Notes: generated from the letters alone by a model not told the origin. Counted from the first letter of the stretch, positions 1 through 8,671 are shown. The stretch: 64,000 nt of DNA from Spirillospora albida (GCF_000718255.1 NZ_JOFJ01000018.1:111711-175710); one strand, 5' to 3'. Program-made: numbers and translations.

Positions 1-2
1 CC

Positions 3-200
3 GAGGCCGCCGGGATCTGGACCATCCAATCCGGCGTCTTCCCCGAGAACACCGCCAGCCTCGCCCTCCACCACCGCGCCGGATTCCGCACCATCGGAAC
101 CCGCGAACGCATCGGCCTCCACCACGGCAGGTGGCGCGATGTCATCCTCCTGGAACGCCGCAGCCGCACCACCGGGGTCCACACCACCCCCGGCCACTGA
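3..200 (+). CDS. GNAT family N-acetyltransferase, C-terminal end (partial)
   Basis: The gene begins left of the window; 65 codons and a TGA stop at 198-200 remain. The visible residues contain FPENTASLALHHRAGFR, then GTRERIGLHHGRWRDVILLERR. This is the C-terminal half of the acetyl-CoA fold as found in the phosphinothricin/arsinothricin (ArsN1-like) acetyltransferase branch of GNAT enzymes, where the segment covers the last strands of the cofactor-binding core. The acetylated substrate cannot be inferred from this fragment. The next gene is convergent (stop at 325), and the 124 bases between hold nothing I recognise. Confidence 0.75.
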   Translation, partial: EAAGIWTIQSGVFPENTASLALHHRAGFRTIGTRERIGLHHGRWRDVILLERRSRTTGVHTTPGH

Positions 201-324
201 GGCGATCGCCGCTCCGGGCGCACGGGCTGTCCGCGTGGACGACGAACGGGGGCGCGTCGGGCGCGCGGCCGTGAGCGGCGACGGGGCCGGTACCCGGAGG
301 CCCCGGACGTGTGCCGACTCCCCA

Positions 325-954
325 TCAGAATCCGATGGTCTCGCGGAGCAGCAGGACGGTGCCGCGCCCGGGGGAGGGCTCCGCGTTGAGGATCAGAAGG
401 CGGTTGGGGGCACTGGGCCTGCCGTAGGCGTTCATGGCGCGGTCGTTCTCCAGCGGGAGGCAGTGGTCCTCGACCCTGCGCAGCGCGGTCGGCAGGTCGG
501 AGACCACCTTCTGCGCCCCGACGATCCAGATCGCGTGGGCGGCGGCGCCGGCGTAGCCGGGCAGCTGGCTTCCGCTGGCCGAGGCCGCCACGAGGGAGCC
601 GGTCTCGGTGACGGCGGCGACACTGCCCACGATGACATCGGGGGTGGACATCAGCCGCCAGATCTCGCGCATCCGGGTGGTGCGGTCCATGGCCAGGCCG
701 CGTGGCTTGACGGCGTCGTAGCGCCCGCTGGAGTTGATGTCCTCCTCGATGCCGGACAGGCGGAGGGTCTCGCTGGCCCCGGTGAACACGCTGGCCCCCT
801 CGGGTATGAGCTGTTCGACGCGGGTACGCGCGGCGGCGGCGTCGTCGAGGATCTCCACGGTGAAGCCGTGTTCCGTCAACGCGGCGGCCGCCCGCTCCAG
901 TCGCTGCGGGGATGCCGGGCCGGTGAAGGGTGATGCCGGCATTGCGGTGGTCAT
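325..954 (-). CDS. LUD domain protein (LutC/YkgG family)
   Basis: A 209-residue LUD-domain protein. The family includes LutC of lactate oxidation, but single-gene actinomycete members are mostly uncharacterised. Typical features are the central GASETLRLSGIEEDINSSGRYD stretch (cut here at GASETLRLSGIEE), MSTPDVIVGSVAAVTETGSL, and the C-terminal IVGAQKVVSDLPTAL segment. The ATG at 954 was chosen because GGAGG lies just upstream; the frame remains open further but without family similarity. No lutA or lutB is adjacent. The gene is divergent from an ECF41 sigma gene and has its own ECF41-type promoter (CCTCACA, 16 bases, CGTC), so it is probably a direct target of that sigma factor. Confidence 0.85.
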   Translation of the reverse strand: MTTAMPASPFTGPASPQRLERAAAALTEHGFTVEILDDAAAARTRVEQLIPEGASVFTGASETLRLSGIEEDINSSGRYDAVKPRGLAMDRTTRMREIWRLMSTPDVIVGSVAAVTETGSLVAASASGSQLPGYAGAAAHAIWIVGAQKVVSDLPTALRRVEDHCLPLENDRAMNAYGRPSAPNRLLILNAEPSPGRGTVLLLRETIGF

Positions 955-1003
955 GATGCCTCCGAGTTCCTGTTCGCTGATGATGCGTCCATCTCGGCAG
1001 TAC

Positions 1004-1068
1004 GACGACACAGCCCTTCCGGATGTGAGGTGGCGTGCCGACCTCACAGTTCGGCGTGCTGTCTCGTC
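1004..1068. promoter_or_regulatory. Symmetric divergent ECF41-type promoters
   Basis: Rightward: CCTCACA at 1042-1048, 16 bases, CGTC at 1065-1068. Leftward on the minus strand: CCTCACA at 1030-1024, exactly 16 bases, CGTC at 1007-1004. The two -35 heptamers form an inverted repeat, TGTGAGGT and ACCTCACA separated by 9 bases. ECF41 sigma factors are reported to use TGTCACA and CGTC elements. The rightward promoter serves the sigma gene and the leftward one the LUD gene. The element is seen directly; its activity is inferred. Confidence 0.75.
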
Positions 1069-1110
1069 TAACAGGTGAGGGCAGATGCGACCAAGGGAGC
1101 CGCCGACACC

Positions 1111-2043
1111 ATGACCACCCGATCCGAGCCCGGGCAGCCCGATCCCGGCCTGAGCGCGATCATGAGCGAGCGGCGTCGGTTGCTCGATCTCGCCTACCGG
1201 CTGCTGGGCTCCACGGCTGAGGCCGAGGATGTCGTCCAGGAGACCTGCGCCCGCTGGTACGCCATGTCCGAGCGGCAGCAGGACGCCATCGAGTCCCCCG
1301 GCGCCTGGCTGACGAGGGTCGCCGGCCGCATCTGCCTGGACGTGCTCGGCTCGGCACGCGCGAGGCGGGAGCGGTATGTGGGCGAGTGGATCCCCGAGCC
1401 GCTGCCCGAGTCCACGGAATGGAACGGCGGGCGGCCGGGCGGCGCGGCCGCCGACCCCGCAGACCGGATCACCCTGGACGAGTCGGTCAGCATGGCGTTC
1501 CTGGTCGTGCTCGAATCGATGACCCCGGCCGAGCGCGTCGCGTTCATCCTGCACGATGTCTTCTGCCACCCCTTCGCCGAAGTGGCCGAGATCGTGGGCC
1601 GGACTCCGGAGGCATGCCGCCAGCTCGCCTCCTCGGCCCGCCGCCGCGTTCGCGATTCGCGGGGTCGCGCGCGTCCGACGACCCGGCAGGCCGCCATCGT
1701 CAGGGACTTCAAGCGGGCCTGGGAGGCCAAGGACATCGACGCCCTGATCGGCCTGCTCGACCCCGGCGCCACGGCGGTCGCCGACGGCGGCGGCCTCGCC
1801 GCCACCTTCCCGGCCCCCATCGAAGGCGGCGAGCAGATCGCGCGCGCCTGGGTCGAGCTCGCCGACCGGAGGTCCGCCGACATGACGGTCGTGGAGTGCA
1901 AGGTCAACGGCCGGCCCGGTCTGGTGGCCCAGCAGGACGGCGTCACCGTGACGGTGTTCGCGTTCGAGGTCGCGGGCGACCGGATCGAACGCATCTGGGT
2001 CGTGCGCAACCCGCAGAAACTCCGTCGTTGGACGACGGGCTGA
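1111..2043 (+). CDS. ECF41-type RNA polymerase sigma factor with SnoaL-like C-terminal domain
   Basis: A 310-residue extracytoplasmic-function sigma factor. Region sigma-2 carries LLDLAYRLLGSTAEAEDVVQET and region sigma-4 carries MTPAERVAFILHDVFCHPFAEVAEIVGRTPEACRQ (quoted here only as MTPAERVAFILHDVF). The linker WIPEPLPE, the DGGG motif and the terminal VVRNPQKLR match the WLPEPL, DGGGK and NPDKL signatures of the ECF41 group. In that group a fused SnoaL-like domain modulates activity in place of a separate anti-sigma factor. The ATG at 1111 follows AAGGGAG; a GTG at 1075 is an alternative. The promoter at 1042-1068 suggests autoregulation. The divergent LUD gene is the likely target, replacing the usual carboxymuconolactone decarboxylase, oxidoreductase or epimerase partner. 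Confidence 0.88.
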   Translation: MTTRSEPGQPDPGLSAIMSERRRLLDLAYRLLGSTAEAEDVVQETCARWYAMSERQQDAIESPGAWLTRVAGRICLDVLGSARARRERYVGEWIPEPLPESTEWNGGRPGGAAADPADRITLDESVSMAFLVVLESMTPAERVAFILHDVFCHPFAEVAEIVGRTPEACRQLASSARRRVRDSRGRARPTTRQAAIVRDFKRAWEAKDIDALIGLLDPGATAVADGGGLAATFPAPIEGGEQIARAWVELADRRSADMTVVECKVNGRPGLVAQQDGVTVTVFAFEVAGDRIERIWVVRNPQKLRRWTTG

Positions 2044-2060
2044 TACGCGCCCTCGCAGCG

Positions 2061-2081
2061 ATAGTTCGCGGCCCGAACTAT
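2061..2081. promoter_or_regulatory. MarR-type operator upstream of the marR gene
   Basis: A perfect palindrome, ATAGTTCG, 5 bases, CGAACTAT, ends 18 bases before the GTG start of the MarR gene. The same core, AGTTCG-N5-CGAACT, occurs twice before the downstream monooxygenase gene. It is probably the regulator's own binding site. Confidence 0.75.
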
Positions 2082-2099
2082 GGACGCTAGTCTGGCCGT

Positions 2100-2552
2100 G
2101 TGGATGAGCATGAGGACGGCCCCTTGGGGGTTGTGGCCGCTCTGGTGCGGTCGGCTTTTCTGGTGAACGCCGTGTACGCGGAATCGGCGCGGGAGCACGG
2201 GCTGACCTCGCAGCAGGGGCAGTTGCTGTGCGTCCTGATGGGGCGTCCGTACGGGATGGGCGAGCTGGGCGCGACGCTGGGGCTGGCCAAGTCGAGCCTC
2301 ACCGGGCTGGTGGACCGGACCGAGCGCAACGGCCTGATCGGGCGTGAGCCGGACCCGCGGGACACCCGGGCCGTGCGGGTCTCGCTGACCGGCGAGGGGG
2401 CCCGTCTGGCGGAGGGGTTCTACGCCGAGACGTGCCGGCGGATCGGGGAGCTGCCGTCCGGGCTGGGGGCCGACGAGCGGGCCGCGCTCGCCCGTCTGCT
2501 GGGACGCGTCGTCCTGGACAACGAGGTCCCCGTGGTCTTTCCGGAAGGTTGA
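2100..2552 (+). CDS. MarR family transcriptional regulator
   Basis: A 150-residue winged-helix regulator. The segment ELGATLGLAKSSLTGLVDRTERNGLIGREPDPRDTR (seen as GLAKSSLTGLVDRTERNGL) is the MarR recognition helix and wing, and DPRDTR is the usual wing-tip motif. Its length is normal for the family. The GTG at 2100 is the only start giving the full N-terminal dimerisation helix. It is followed by a luciferase-like monooxygenase gene on the same strand with a 59-base gap, and matching operators precede both genes. This suggests autorepression plus control of the oxidoreductase in response to a small ligand, which is not identifiable here. Confidence 0.88.
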   Translation: MDEHEDGPLGVVAALVRSAFLVNAVYAESAREHGLTSQQGQLLCVLMGRPYGMGELGATLGLAKSSLTGLVDRTERNGLIGREPDPRDTRAVRVSLTGEGARLAEGFYAETCRRIGELPSGLGADERAALARLLGRVVLDNEVPVVFPEG

Positions 2553-2591
2553 AGTTCGTACTACGAACTAATATGGTTCGTGGAACGAACT
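2553..2591. promoter_or_regulatory. Tandem MarR-type operators before the monooxygenase
   Basis: Two copies of the operator seen at 2061. AGTTCG-TACTA-CGAACT (2553-2569) is perfect, and GGTTCG-TGGAA-CGAACT (2575-2591) has one mismatch. Their centres are 22 bases apart, about two helical turns, so two dimers could bind the same face. The first copy overlaps the end of the marR stop region, and the second lies 20 bases before the start of the next gene. Confidence 0.75.
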
Positions 2592-2611
2592 AACTTTCTG
2601 GAGGGTGGAAC

Positions 2612-3538
2612 ATGAGCCTTGCCGACGTCGTCTTCGGATTCGGGGCGCACACCGGGCTCGGCGAGATACCCGAACTGCTGCGCATGGCCCGACAGGCCGA
2701 CCGGGAGGGGCTCGACCTCTTCTCGCTGTCGGACCACCCCTACATCGGCGGACGCGTCGACGCCTACGCCGCCCTCGGGTTCGTCCTCGGCGGCACCGAG
2801 CGCCTCGCCGGCCTCGCCAACGTCACGAACCTGCCGACGCGGCCCGCCGCGATGCTGGCCCGCACCGTCACCTCACTGTCGGCCCTGTCCGGCGGACGCG
2901 TCGTCCTCGGCATGGGGGCGGGCGGCCTGTGGGACCGGATCGCCGACATGGGGGTGCCGCCGCTGGCGCCGGGCGCCGCCGTCGAGGCGTTCGAGGAGGC
3001 CATCACGCTGGTGAGGCTGCTGTCGGGCGGGGGAGAGCCGGTCACGTTCGAGGGGCGGTACTACCGCGTCGAGGCGATCGAGCCCGCGCCGGTCCCCGCT
3101 CCGCCCGTCTGGACCGGCTCGGTCGGCCCGCGCTCCCTGCGCGCCACCGGCCGGGTCGCCGACGGCTGGATCCCCGGGCACGCGGCGGACTGGCTGAGCG
3201 AGCGGTACCGGACGTCCCGTCCCCTCATCGACGCGGCGGCGGAGTCGGCGGGACGCGACCCGCGCGACGTCCGCACCGTCTACAACCTGCCCGGACGCAT
3301 CACCGACCGCCCCCTGCCCGCGACCCGCGATCGTGACGGCCGCTGGATCGGCGGCTCCGTGGCGCAGTGGGCGGAGGAGCTGACCTCGGCGGTCGTGGAG
3401 CACGGCGCGTCGGGGTTCATCCTGTTCCCGCCCGGCCACGCCGCGCACGACGACGTCTCCCTGGGCCGCTGGGCCGCCGAGATCGCGCCGGCCGTCCGTG
3501 AGGGCGTTAGGCGGTGCGGGGTTGGTGTTGGAGGGTGA
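2612..3538 (+). CDS. LLM class flavin-dependent oxidoreductase
   Basis: A 308-residue bacterial luciferase-like monooxygenase, an F420- or FMN-dependent TIM barrel. It shows FGFGAHTGLGEIPELLRMAR at the first strand, LSDHPYIGGRVDAY, TSLSALSGGRVVLGMGAG, and GPRSLRATGRVADGWIPG near the phosphate-binding end. The LSDHPY motif resembles F420-dependent members, but the cofactor is not certain. The ATG at 2612 is preceded by GGAGGG. The last 32 bases overlap the end of the convergent GGDEF-EAL gene, so the C-terminal residues may derive from read-through of a lost stop. Control by the upstream MarR protein is likely. Confidence 0.87.
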   Translation: MSLADVVFGFGAHTGLGEIPELLRMARQADREGLDLFSLSDHPYIGGRVDAYAALGFVLGGTERLAGLANVTNLPTRPAAMLARTVTSLSALSGGRVVLGMGAGGLWDRIADMGVPPLAPGAAVEAFEEAITLVRLLSGGGEPVTFEGRYYRVEAIEPAPVPAPPVWTGSVGPRSLRATGRVADGWIPGHAADWLSERYRTSRPLIDAAAESAGRDPRDVRTVYNLPGRITDRPLPATRDRDGRWIGGSVAQWAEELTSAVVEHGASGFILFPPGHAAHDDVSLGRWAAEIAPAVREGVRRCGVGVGG

Positions 3539-5942
3539 TGAGGGTGTCGATGTCTTGGGGTGGGAGGGGTTTGGCGAAGTGGTAACCCTGGGCGAGGCGG
3601 TAGCCCATTTGGTAGAGGCGGTGGGCTTGGGGGGCGGTTTCGACGCCTTCGGCGACGGTGGTGAGGTTGAGGGCGTGGGCGATTTGGGCGATGGAGGTGG
3701 CGATGGCGGCTTGGAGGGCGAGGCCGTCGTCGAAGACGGCGGTTTCGGTGATTTCGATGAGTAGGTGGTGGGGGTGGAGGCCGGTTTGGGTGAGGGTGTC
3801 GGCGACGGTTTGGGCGAATGAGGGTTCGCGGAGTTGGCGGGCGGAGACGTTGACGGCGAGGTGGCCGGGTGCGGCGGTGCCGTGGGTGTGTTGCCAGTGG
3901 ACCATCTGGTGGCACGCTTCCCGCAGGACCCAGGCGCCGATTTGGACGATGGTGCCGTTGCGTTCGGCGAGGGGGATGAATTCGGCGGGTGAGATGAGTC
4001 CTCGTTCGGGGTGGGTCCAGCGGATGAGGGTTTCCACGCCGTACAGGTCGCCGTCGGGGAGTGTGACGACGGGTTGGTAGACCAGGAACAGTTCACCGCG
4101 GGTGAAGCCGTGTTGGAGGTCGGCGCCGAGGCGGGCGCGTTCGTCGGCGCGGGCGTCCATGTCGGGGTTATACGGCCGGTGGCCGCCCTTGCCGTTCTCT
4201 TTCACGGTGTACATGGCGACGTCGGCGCGGCGCAGGAGCTCGGTGGCGTCGGCGCTGCCCGATGCTTGGGCCAGGCCGATGCTGGCGTGGACGAGGAGGT
4301 CGTGGCCGTGGGCGTTGACGATGCCGGTGAGGGCGGTGGAGATGCGGTCGAGGATGGTGTGGATCTGGTCGGTGGAGAGGTCGTGGAGGAGGATGGCGAA
4401 TTCGTCGCCGCCCAGGCGGGCGACCATGTCGCCGGGGCGTACGCAGTTGCGCAGGCGGCCTGCGATGGCGATGAGGAGGGCGTCGCCGACGGCGTGGCCG
4501 AGGCGGTCGTTGATGGTTTTGAAGTCGTCCAGGTCGATCAGGGCCAGGGCGACCCGGTGGCCGCCGGGGCCGGCCAGGGCGTGCTGGGTGTGCTCGACCA
4601 GCAGCGCCCGGTTCGCCAGCTCGGTCAGCGCGTCATGGCCCGCCTGGTGCGCCAGTTCCTCCTGCACACGATGAATCTCGGTGATGTCGCGGATGTTGCT
4701 GACGATGCCGTTCACGGCGGGATCGGCGTAGGAGTTGGTGGCGTACAGCTCGGTCAGCCGCCATGATCCGTCGCCGTGCCGCATGCGGACCTGGCAGGTG
4801 TACGTGCCGCCGGGGTCGGCCAGCAGCCGTGCGGAATGGTCCGCCATGATCGGGATGTCGTCGGGGTGGACGGCCTCCATGAAGTGGCGGCCGATCCAGT
4901 CCTCGGGCTTCTCGCCAAGGACACGTTCGATGCCGGGACTGATGTAGAGGATCTTGCCGCCCTCGCCGACGATCGTCGTGACGTCGGAGGAGTAGCGCTG
5001 CAGCGCGCGGAAGCGGCGCTCGTAGCGGGCCAGCTCGCCCATGCTCGCGTCCAGGCGGTCCAGCAGGCTCCCGATGAGGCTGTAGGACCGGCGGCGGGGC
5101 CGCTCGCGTACCGGTGCGGAGGCCGACCGGCGCTGGCGGTCGGCGCCCAGCAGGATGAAGAGCACCACCACGGGCATCGAGAGCTGGGGGTTGGCGAGAT
5201 ACGGCCGGGTCTCCATGAAGGGGACGAGGAGGCCGCCGGTGGCGGGGGCGAAGAAGGCCGCGCCCGCGAGCAGGCCCAGGGCGCGGTGGTCCAGCGGCCC
5301 GATGCCGGTGAGGGCGACCTTGGCGACGGCAACGGCGGTGATGGAGCTCAGCCCGATCACCACGAGCATGCCGCCCTTGGCCTCGATGATCGCCGCGCCC
5401 TGCCGGTTGAGGTCGTACCAGACGAACAGGCTGGCGCCGAGGAAGGTGATGCCCGCGTCCAGCCCGAGCGCCAGCCACTCCTTCCGCGTCCGCGGGCCGA
5501 TCGGGATCATCAGCAGCGCCCACGTGACCATCAGAAGGCAGCCCAGGTAGACGCTCATGGCGAGGGCGCCGATGTGCGGTCCGGGGACGCCCCGCCCGGG
5601 GAGCGAGTCGGCCGCGTCCAGGACGATGCCCGCGGTGGCGACCCCCACCGCCAGGCCGATCCGCCACCAGAACAGCCGCGTCGCGCCGGTCATCTCCCGG
5701 CGGCTCCGCAGGCAGGCGTACGTGCCGATCATCGAGGCCAGGACGGCCGGCGCCCACGCGAGGACGGGGGTCGCGGTGTCGTGCACCGGCCCGAGGAGCA
5801 GCGGCAGGCTGACGGCGGTGAGCATGACGACCAGCAGGATCGGCGTGCGGCCGCTCGAGGCGGTCTCCGCCCGCGCGGTGGCTTTCGCCTCGGCCATCGT
5901 CGAAATCCGCTTCGTCGGAGAGAACATCGTGTGTTGGACCAT
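3507..5942 (-). CDS. Membrane-PAS-GGDEF-EAL protein with a deleted EAL core
   Basis: An 811-residue paralogue of the next two genes. Residues 30-270 form several membrane helices, about 310-425 a PAS domain (YSSDVTTIVGEGGKILYISP), 435-595 a GGDEF domain with intact GGDEF at 511-515 and an RxxD inhibitory site (RPGD, 502-505), and 605-805 an EAL domain. The EAL domain keeps VETLIRW, NVSARQL, EITETAVF, EGVET and LAQGYHFAKP. Between FDDGLAL and QAAIATS it lacks 51 residues found in both neighbours, including LDDFGTG and LKVDK, which bind metal and act in c-di-GMP hydrolysis. It should therefore synthesise but not degrade c-di-GMP. The start is uncertain (ATG at 5942, 5927 or 5897; no strong ribosome site). 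Codon use in the last third (more CAA, CAC and CTA) differs from its neighbours. Confidence 0.85.
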   Translation of the reverse strand: MVQHTMFSPTKRISTMAEAKATARAETASSGRTPILLVVMLTAVSLPLLLGPVHDTATPVLAWAPAVLASMIGTYACLRSRREMTGATRLFWWRIGLAVGVATAGIVLDAADSLPGRGVPGPHIGALAMSVYLGCLLMVTWALLMIPIGPRTRKEWLALGLDAGITFLGASLFVWYDLNRQGAAIIEAKGGMLVVIGLSSITAVAVAKVALTGIGPLDHRALGLLAGAAFFAPATGGLLVPFMETRPYLANPQLSMPVVVLFILLGADRQRRSASAPVRERPRRRSYSLIGSLLDRLDASMGELARYERRFRALQRYSSDVTTIVGEGGKILYISPGIERVLGEKPEDWIGRHFMEAVHPDDIPIMADHSARLLADPGGTYTCQVRMRHGDGSWRLTELYATNSYADPAVNGIVSNIRDITEIHRVQEELAHQAGHDALTELANRALLVEHTQHALAGPGGHRVALALIDLDDFKTINDRLGHAVGDALLIAIAGRLRNCVRPGDMVARLGGDEFAILLHDLSTDQIHTILDRISTALTGIVNAHGHDLLVHASIGLAQASGSADATELLRRADVAMYTVKENGKGGHRPYNPDMDARADERARLGADLQHGFTRGELFLVYQPVVTLPDGDLYGVETLIRWTHPERGLISPAEFIPLAERNGTIVQIGAWVLREACHQMVHWQHTHGTAAPGHLAVNVSARQLREPSFAQTVADTLTQTGLHPHHLLIEITETAVFDDGLALQAAIATSIAQIAHALNLTTVAEGVETAPQAHRLYQMGYRLAQGYHFAKPLPPQDIDTLITLQHQPRTA

Positions 5943-5968
5943 CGGCGTCCGGGACACCGACCTGAGAG

Positions 5969-8671
5969 TCAGGCGATGCGTGGTTCGCACTGGCGGAGGA
6001 TGAGCGCGTCGATCTCCTCGGGCGGGAGGGGCTTGGCGAAGTGGTAGCCCTGCGCGAGGCGGTAGCCCATCTGGTAGAGGCGGTGGGCCTGGGCGGCGGT
6101 CTCGACGCCCTCCGCGACGGTGTGCAGGTCGAGTGCCTGCGCGATCTGGGCGATGGAGGTGGCGATGGCGGCCTGCCCGACGGTGCCGGTGACCTCGTCG
6201 ACGAACAGCTTGTCGACTTTCAGGACGTCGACGGGGCAGGTGCGCAGCAGGCCGAGGGAGGAGTGGCCGGTGCCGAAGTCGTCCAGGGCGATCTTCACTC
6301 CGAGGGCCTGCACCGCCCTGACGGTCTCGACCGCGAGGCCGCCGTCGAACACGGCGGTCTCGGTGATCTCCATGAGGAGCTCGGCGGGGTCGAGACCCGT
6401 CTCGGCGAGGGCGTCGGCCACCGTCTGGGCGAACGACGGCTCGCGCAGCTGCCGGGCCGACACGTTCACCGCGAGGTGGCGCGGGGCCGCCGCGCCGTGA
6501 GCCTCCTGCCAGCGGACCATCTGCCGGCACGCCTCCCGCAGCACCCACGCCCCGATCTGGACGATGGTGCCGTTGCGTTCGGCGACCGGGACGAACTCCA
6601 CCGGTGACACCAGGCCGCGTTCGGGGTGCCGCCATCGGATGAGGGTCTCGACACCGTAGAGGCCCCCGTCGGGGAGCGTCACGACGGGCTGGTAGGCGAG
6701 GAACAGTTCGCCGCGCGCGAACCCGTGCTGGAGGTCGGCGCCGAGGCGGGCGCGCTCGTCGGCGCGGGCGTCCATGTCCGCGGTGTAGCGCAGGTGGCCC
6801 CGCTTGCCGCCCTCCTTCACCATGTACATGGCGACGTCGGCGCGGCGGAGGAGCTCGGTGGCGTCGGTGCCGTCGGACGCCTCGACCAGGCCGATGCTGG
6901 CGTGCACGAGCAGGTCGTGCCCGAGCGCGTTGACGATGCCGCTGAGGGCGGTGGAGATCCGGTCCAGGACGCCGTCGATCTCGTCGGAGCCGATGTCGCG
7001 GAGCAGGACGGCGAACTCGTCGCCGCCCAGCCGCGCGACCGTGTCGCCCGGCCGCACGCAGTTGCGCAGCCGGCCCGCGATCGCGACCAGCAGGGCGTCG
7101 CCGACGGTGTGGCCGAGCCGGTCGTTGATGGCCTTGAAGTCGTCCAGATCGATCATGGCGAGCGCGACGCCGCGTCCGCGGCTGTCCACGACCGCCGCCT
7201 CGGCGCGCTCGACGAGCAGCGCCCGGTTCGCGAGCTGCGTCAGCGCGTCGTGGCCCGCCTGGTGGGCGAGCTCCTCCTGGACGCGGCGGATCTCAGTGAT
7301 GTCGCGGACGTTGCTGACGATGCCGTCCACGGCGGGGTCGCCGATGGAGTTGGTGGCGTGCAGCTCCGTCCACCGCCACGACCCGTCGGCGTGCCGCATG
7401 CGGACCTGGCAGACGTAGGTCCCGCCGGGGTCGGCCAGCAGTTTCCCGATGTGGTCGTTCATGATCTGGCCGTCGCCGGGGTGGATCGCTTCCAGGAAGT
7501 TCCGGCCGACCCACTCCTCGGCCGTCCTGCCCGTGACCTGCACGACGTTCGGGCTGACGTAGGTGAGCGTCCCGTCGGCGGCGACGATCGCCGTGACGTC
7601 GGACGAGTAGCGCAGCAGCGCCCGGAACCGGCGCTCGTAGCGCGAGCGGTCGAGCAGCAGGCTGGAGACCTCGCGGAACGCGACGACCTGCCGCACCACG
7701 ATCAGCGCCGCCATCAGCATCACCCCGATGGCGATGGCCGGCTCGCCGGGATTGCCCGTCGCCCGCGCGACGATCACCAGGAGGTTGGCGGCACCGAACA
7801 TGATGTAGGGCAGTCGGCTGTAGGACCGGCGTCGGCGCTCCGGCGCCGGGTCCGCGGCGGCCCTGAGCTGGCGGTCGGCGCCCAAAGCGACGAGGAGGGC
7901 CACCAGCGGGACCGCGAGCTGAGGGCCGGCGAGATGCGGCCGGGTCTCGGCGAGGGGGGTGATGAGGCTGCCGATGGCCGCGCCGAGGAAGGCCGCGGCT
8001 CCGAGCCAGCCCAGGGCGCGGCGGTCCAGCGGCCCGGTGCCGGTGAGCGCGATCTTGACGGCGGCCACGGCGACGATGCCGCCCATCGAGATCACCGAGA
8101 GCGCGGCGAGCCGGGTGTCGGTGGCGGAGACCAGCCCCCCGCCCTGCCTGCCGAGGTGGTATCCGAGGAACAGCGTGCCGCCGAGGACGGTGATGCCCGC
8201 GTCCAGCGCGAGCGTCACCCATTCGCGCCGCGACCGGCTGCCGGCCGGGATCATCAGCAGCGCCCAGACCACCATCAGGAGGCAGCACACGTAGACGGCC
8301 ATGGCGAGGGGACCGATCTCGGCCCGGGGAGCGCCCGGCCCGAGGAGCGTGTCGCACGCGTCCGCGAACACGCCGACGGCGGCCATGCCCAGCAGCAGGC
8401 CGATCCGCCGCCAGAACAGACGCGTCGGCCCGGTCATGTCCCGGGCGCTCCGCAGGCAGCCGCAGGCGGCGATCGCGGGGGACAGGACCGCCGGCGCCCA
8501 CGCGACGGCGGGCACGCCCGTGCCGTCGATCGTCCAGAGGAACCAGAGGGCGCCGGCGACGGCGAGCAGGCCGAGCGGCAGGAGCGGCGCGTGCCCGGAG
8601 CGGCGCCGGTGCGCGGCCGGCGGCCGGTCGGGCGTCGTCGTGGCCGTCTCGTCGGAGGTCGCTGGAAACAT
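5969..8671 (-). CDS. Membrane-PAS-GGDEF-EAL c-di-GMP turnover protein
   Basis: A 900-residue bifunctional-type protein. The N-terminal membrane region has about eight hydrophobic segments and begins near residue 25 (PLLPLGLLAVAGALWFLW). A PAS domain follows (YSSDVTAIVAADGTLTYVSP). The GGDEF domain has RLGGDEFAVLL and the RPGD inhibitory site five residues before it. The EAL domain is complete, with VETLIRW, NVSARQL, EITETAVF, ALDDFGTGHSSLGLL, VDVLKVDKLFV, EGVET and LAQGYHFAKP. Both cyclase and phosphodiesterase activities are possible. The ATG at 8671 is preceded by GGGAGAG. The stop lies 26 bases before the shortened paralogue's start, so the two are probably co-transcribed leftwards. Confidence 0.92.
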   Translation of the reverse strand: MFPATSDETATTTPDRPPAAHRRRSGHAPLLPLGLLAVAGALWFLWTIDGTGVPAVAWAPAVLSPAIAACGCLRSARDMTGPTRLFWRRIGLLLGMAAVGVFADACDTLLGPGAPRAEIGPLAMAVYVCCLLMVVWALLMIPAGSRSRREWVTLALDAGITVLGGTLFLGYHLGRQGGGLVSATDTRLAALSVISMGGIVAVAAVKIALTGTGPLDRRALGWLGAAAFLGAAIGSLITPLAETRPHLAGPQLAVPLVALLVALGADRQLRAAADPAPERRRRSYSRLPYIMFGAANLLVIVARATGNPGEPAIAIGVMLMAALIVVRQVVAFREVSSLLLDRSRYERRFRALLRYSSDVTAIVAADGTLTYVSPNVVQVTGRTAEEWVGRNFLEAIHPGDGQIMNDHIGKLLADPGGTYVCQVRMRHADGSWRWTELHATNSIGDPAVDGIVSNVRDITEIRRVQEELAHQAGHDALTQLANRALLVERAEAAVVDSRGRGVALAMIDLDDFKAINDRLGHTVGDALLVAIAGRLRNCVRPGDTVARLGGDEFAVLLRDIGSDEIDGVLDRISTALSGIVNALGHDLLVHASIGLVEASDGTDATELLRRADVAMYMVKEGGKRGHLRYTADMDARADERARLGADLQHGFARGELFLAYQPVVTLPDGGLYGVETLIRWRHPERGLVSPVEFVPVAERNGTIVQIGAWVLREACRQMVRWQEAHGAAAPRHLAVNVSARQLREPSFAQTVADALAETGLDPAELLMEITETAVFDGGLAVETVRAVQALGVKIALDDFGTGHSSLGLLRTCPVDVLKVDKLFVDEVTGTVGQAAIATSIAQIAQALDLHTVAEGVETAAQAHRLYQMGYRLAQGYHFAKPLPPEEIDALILRQCEPRIA

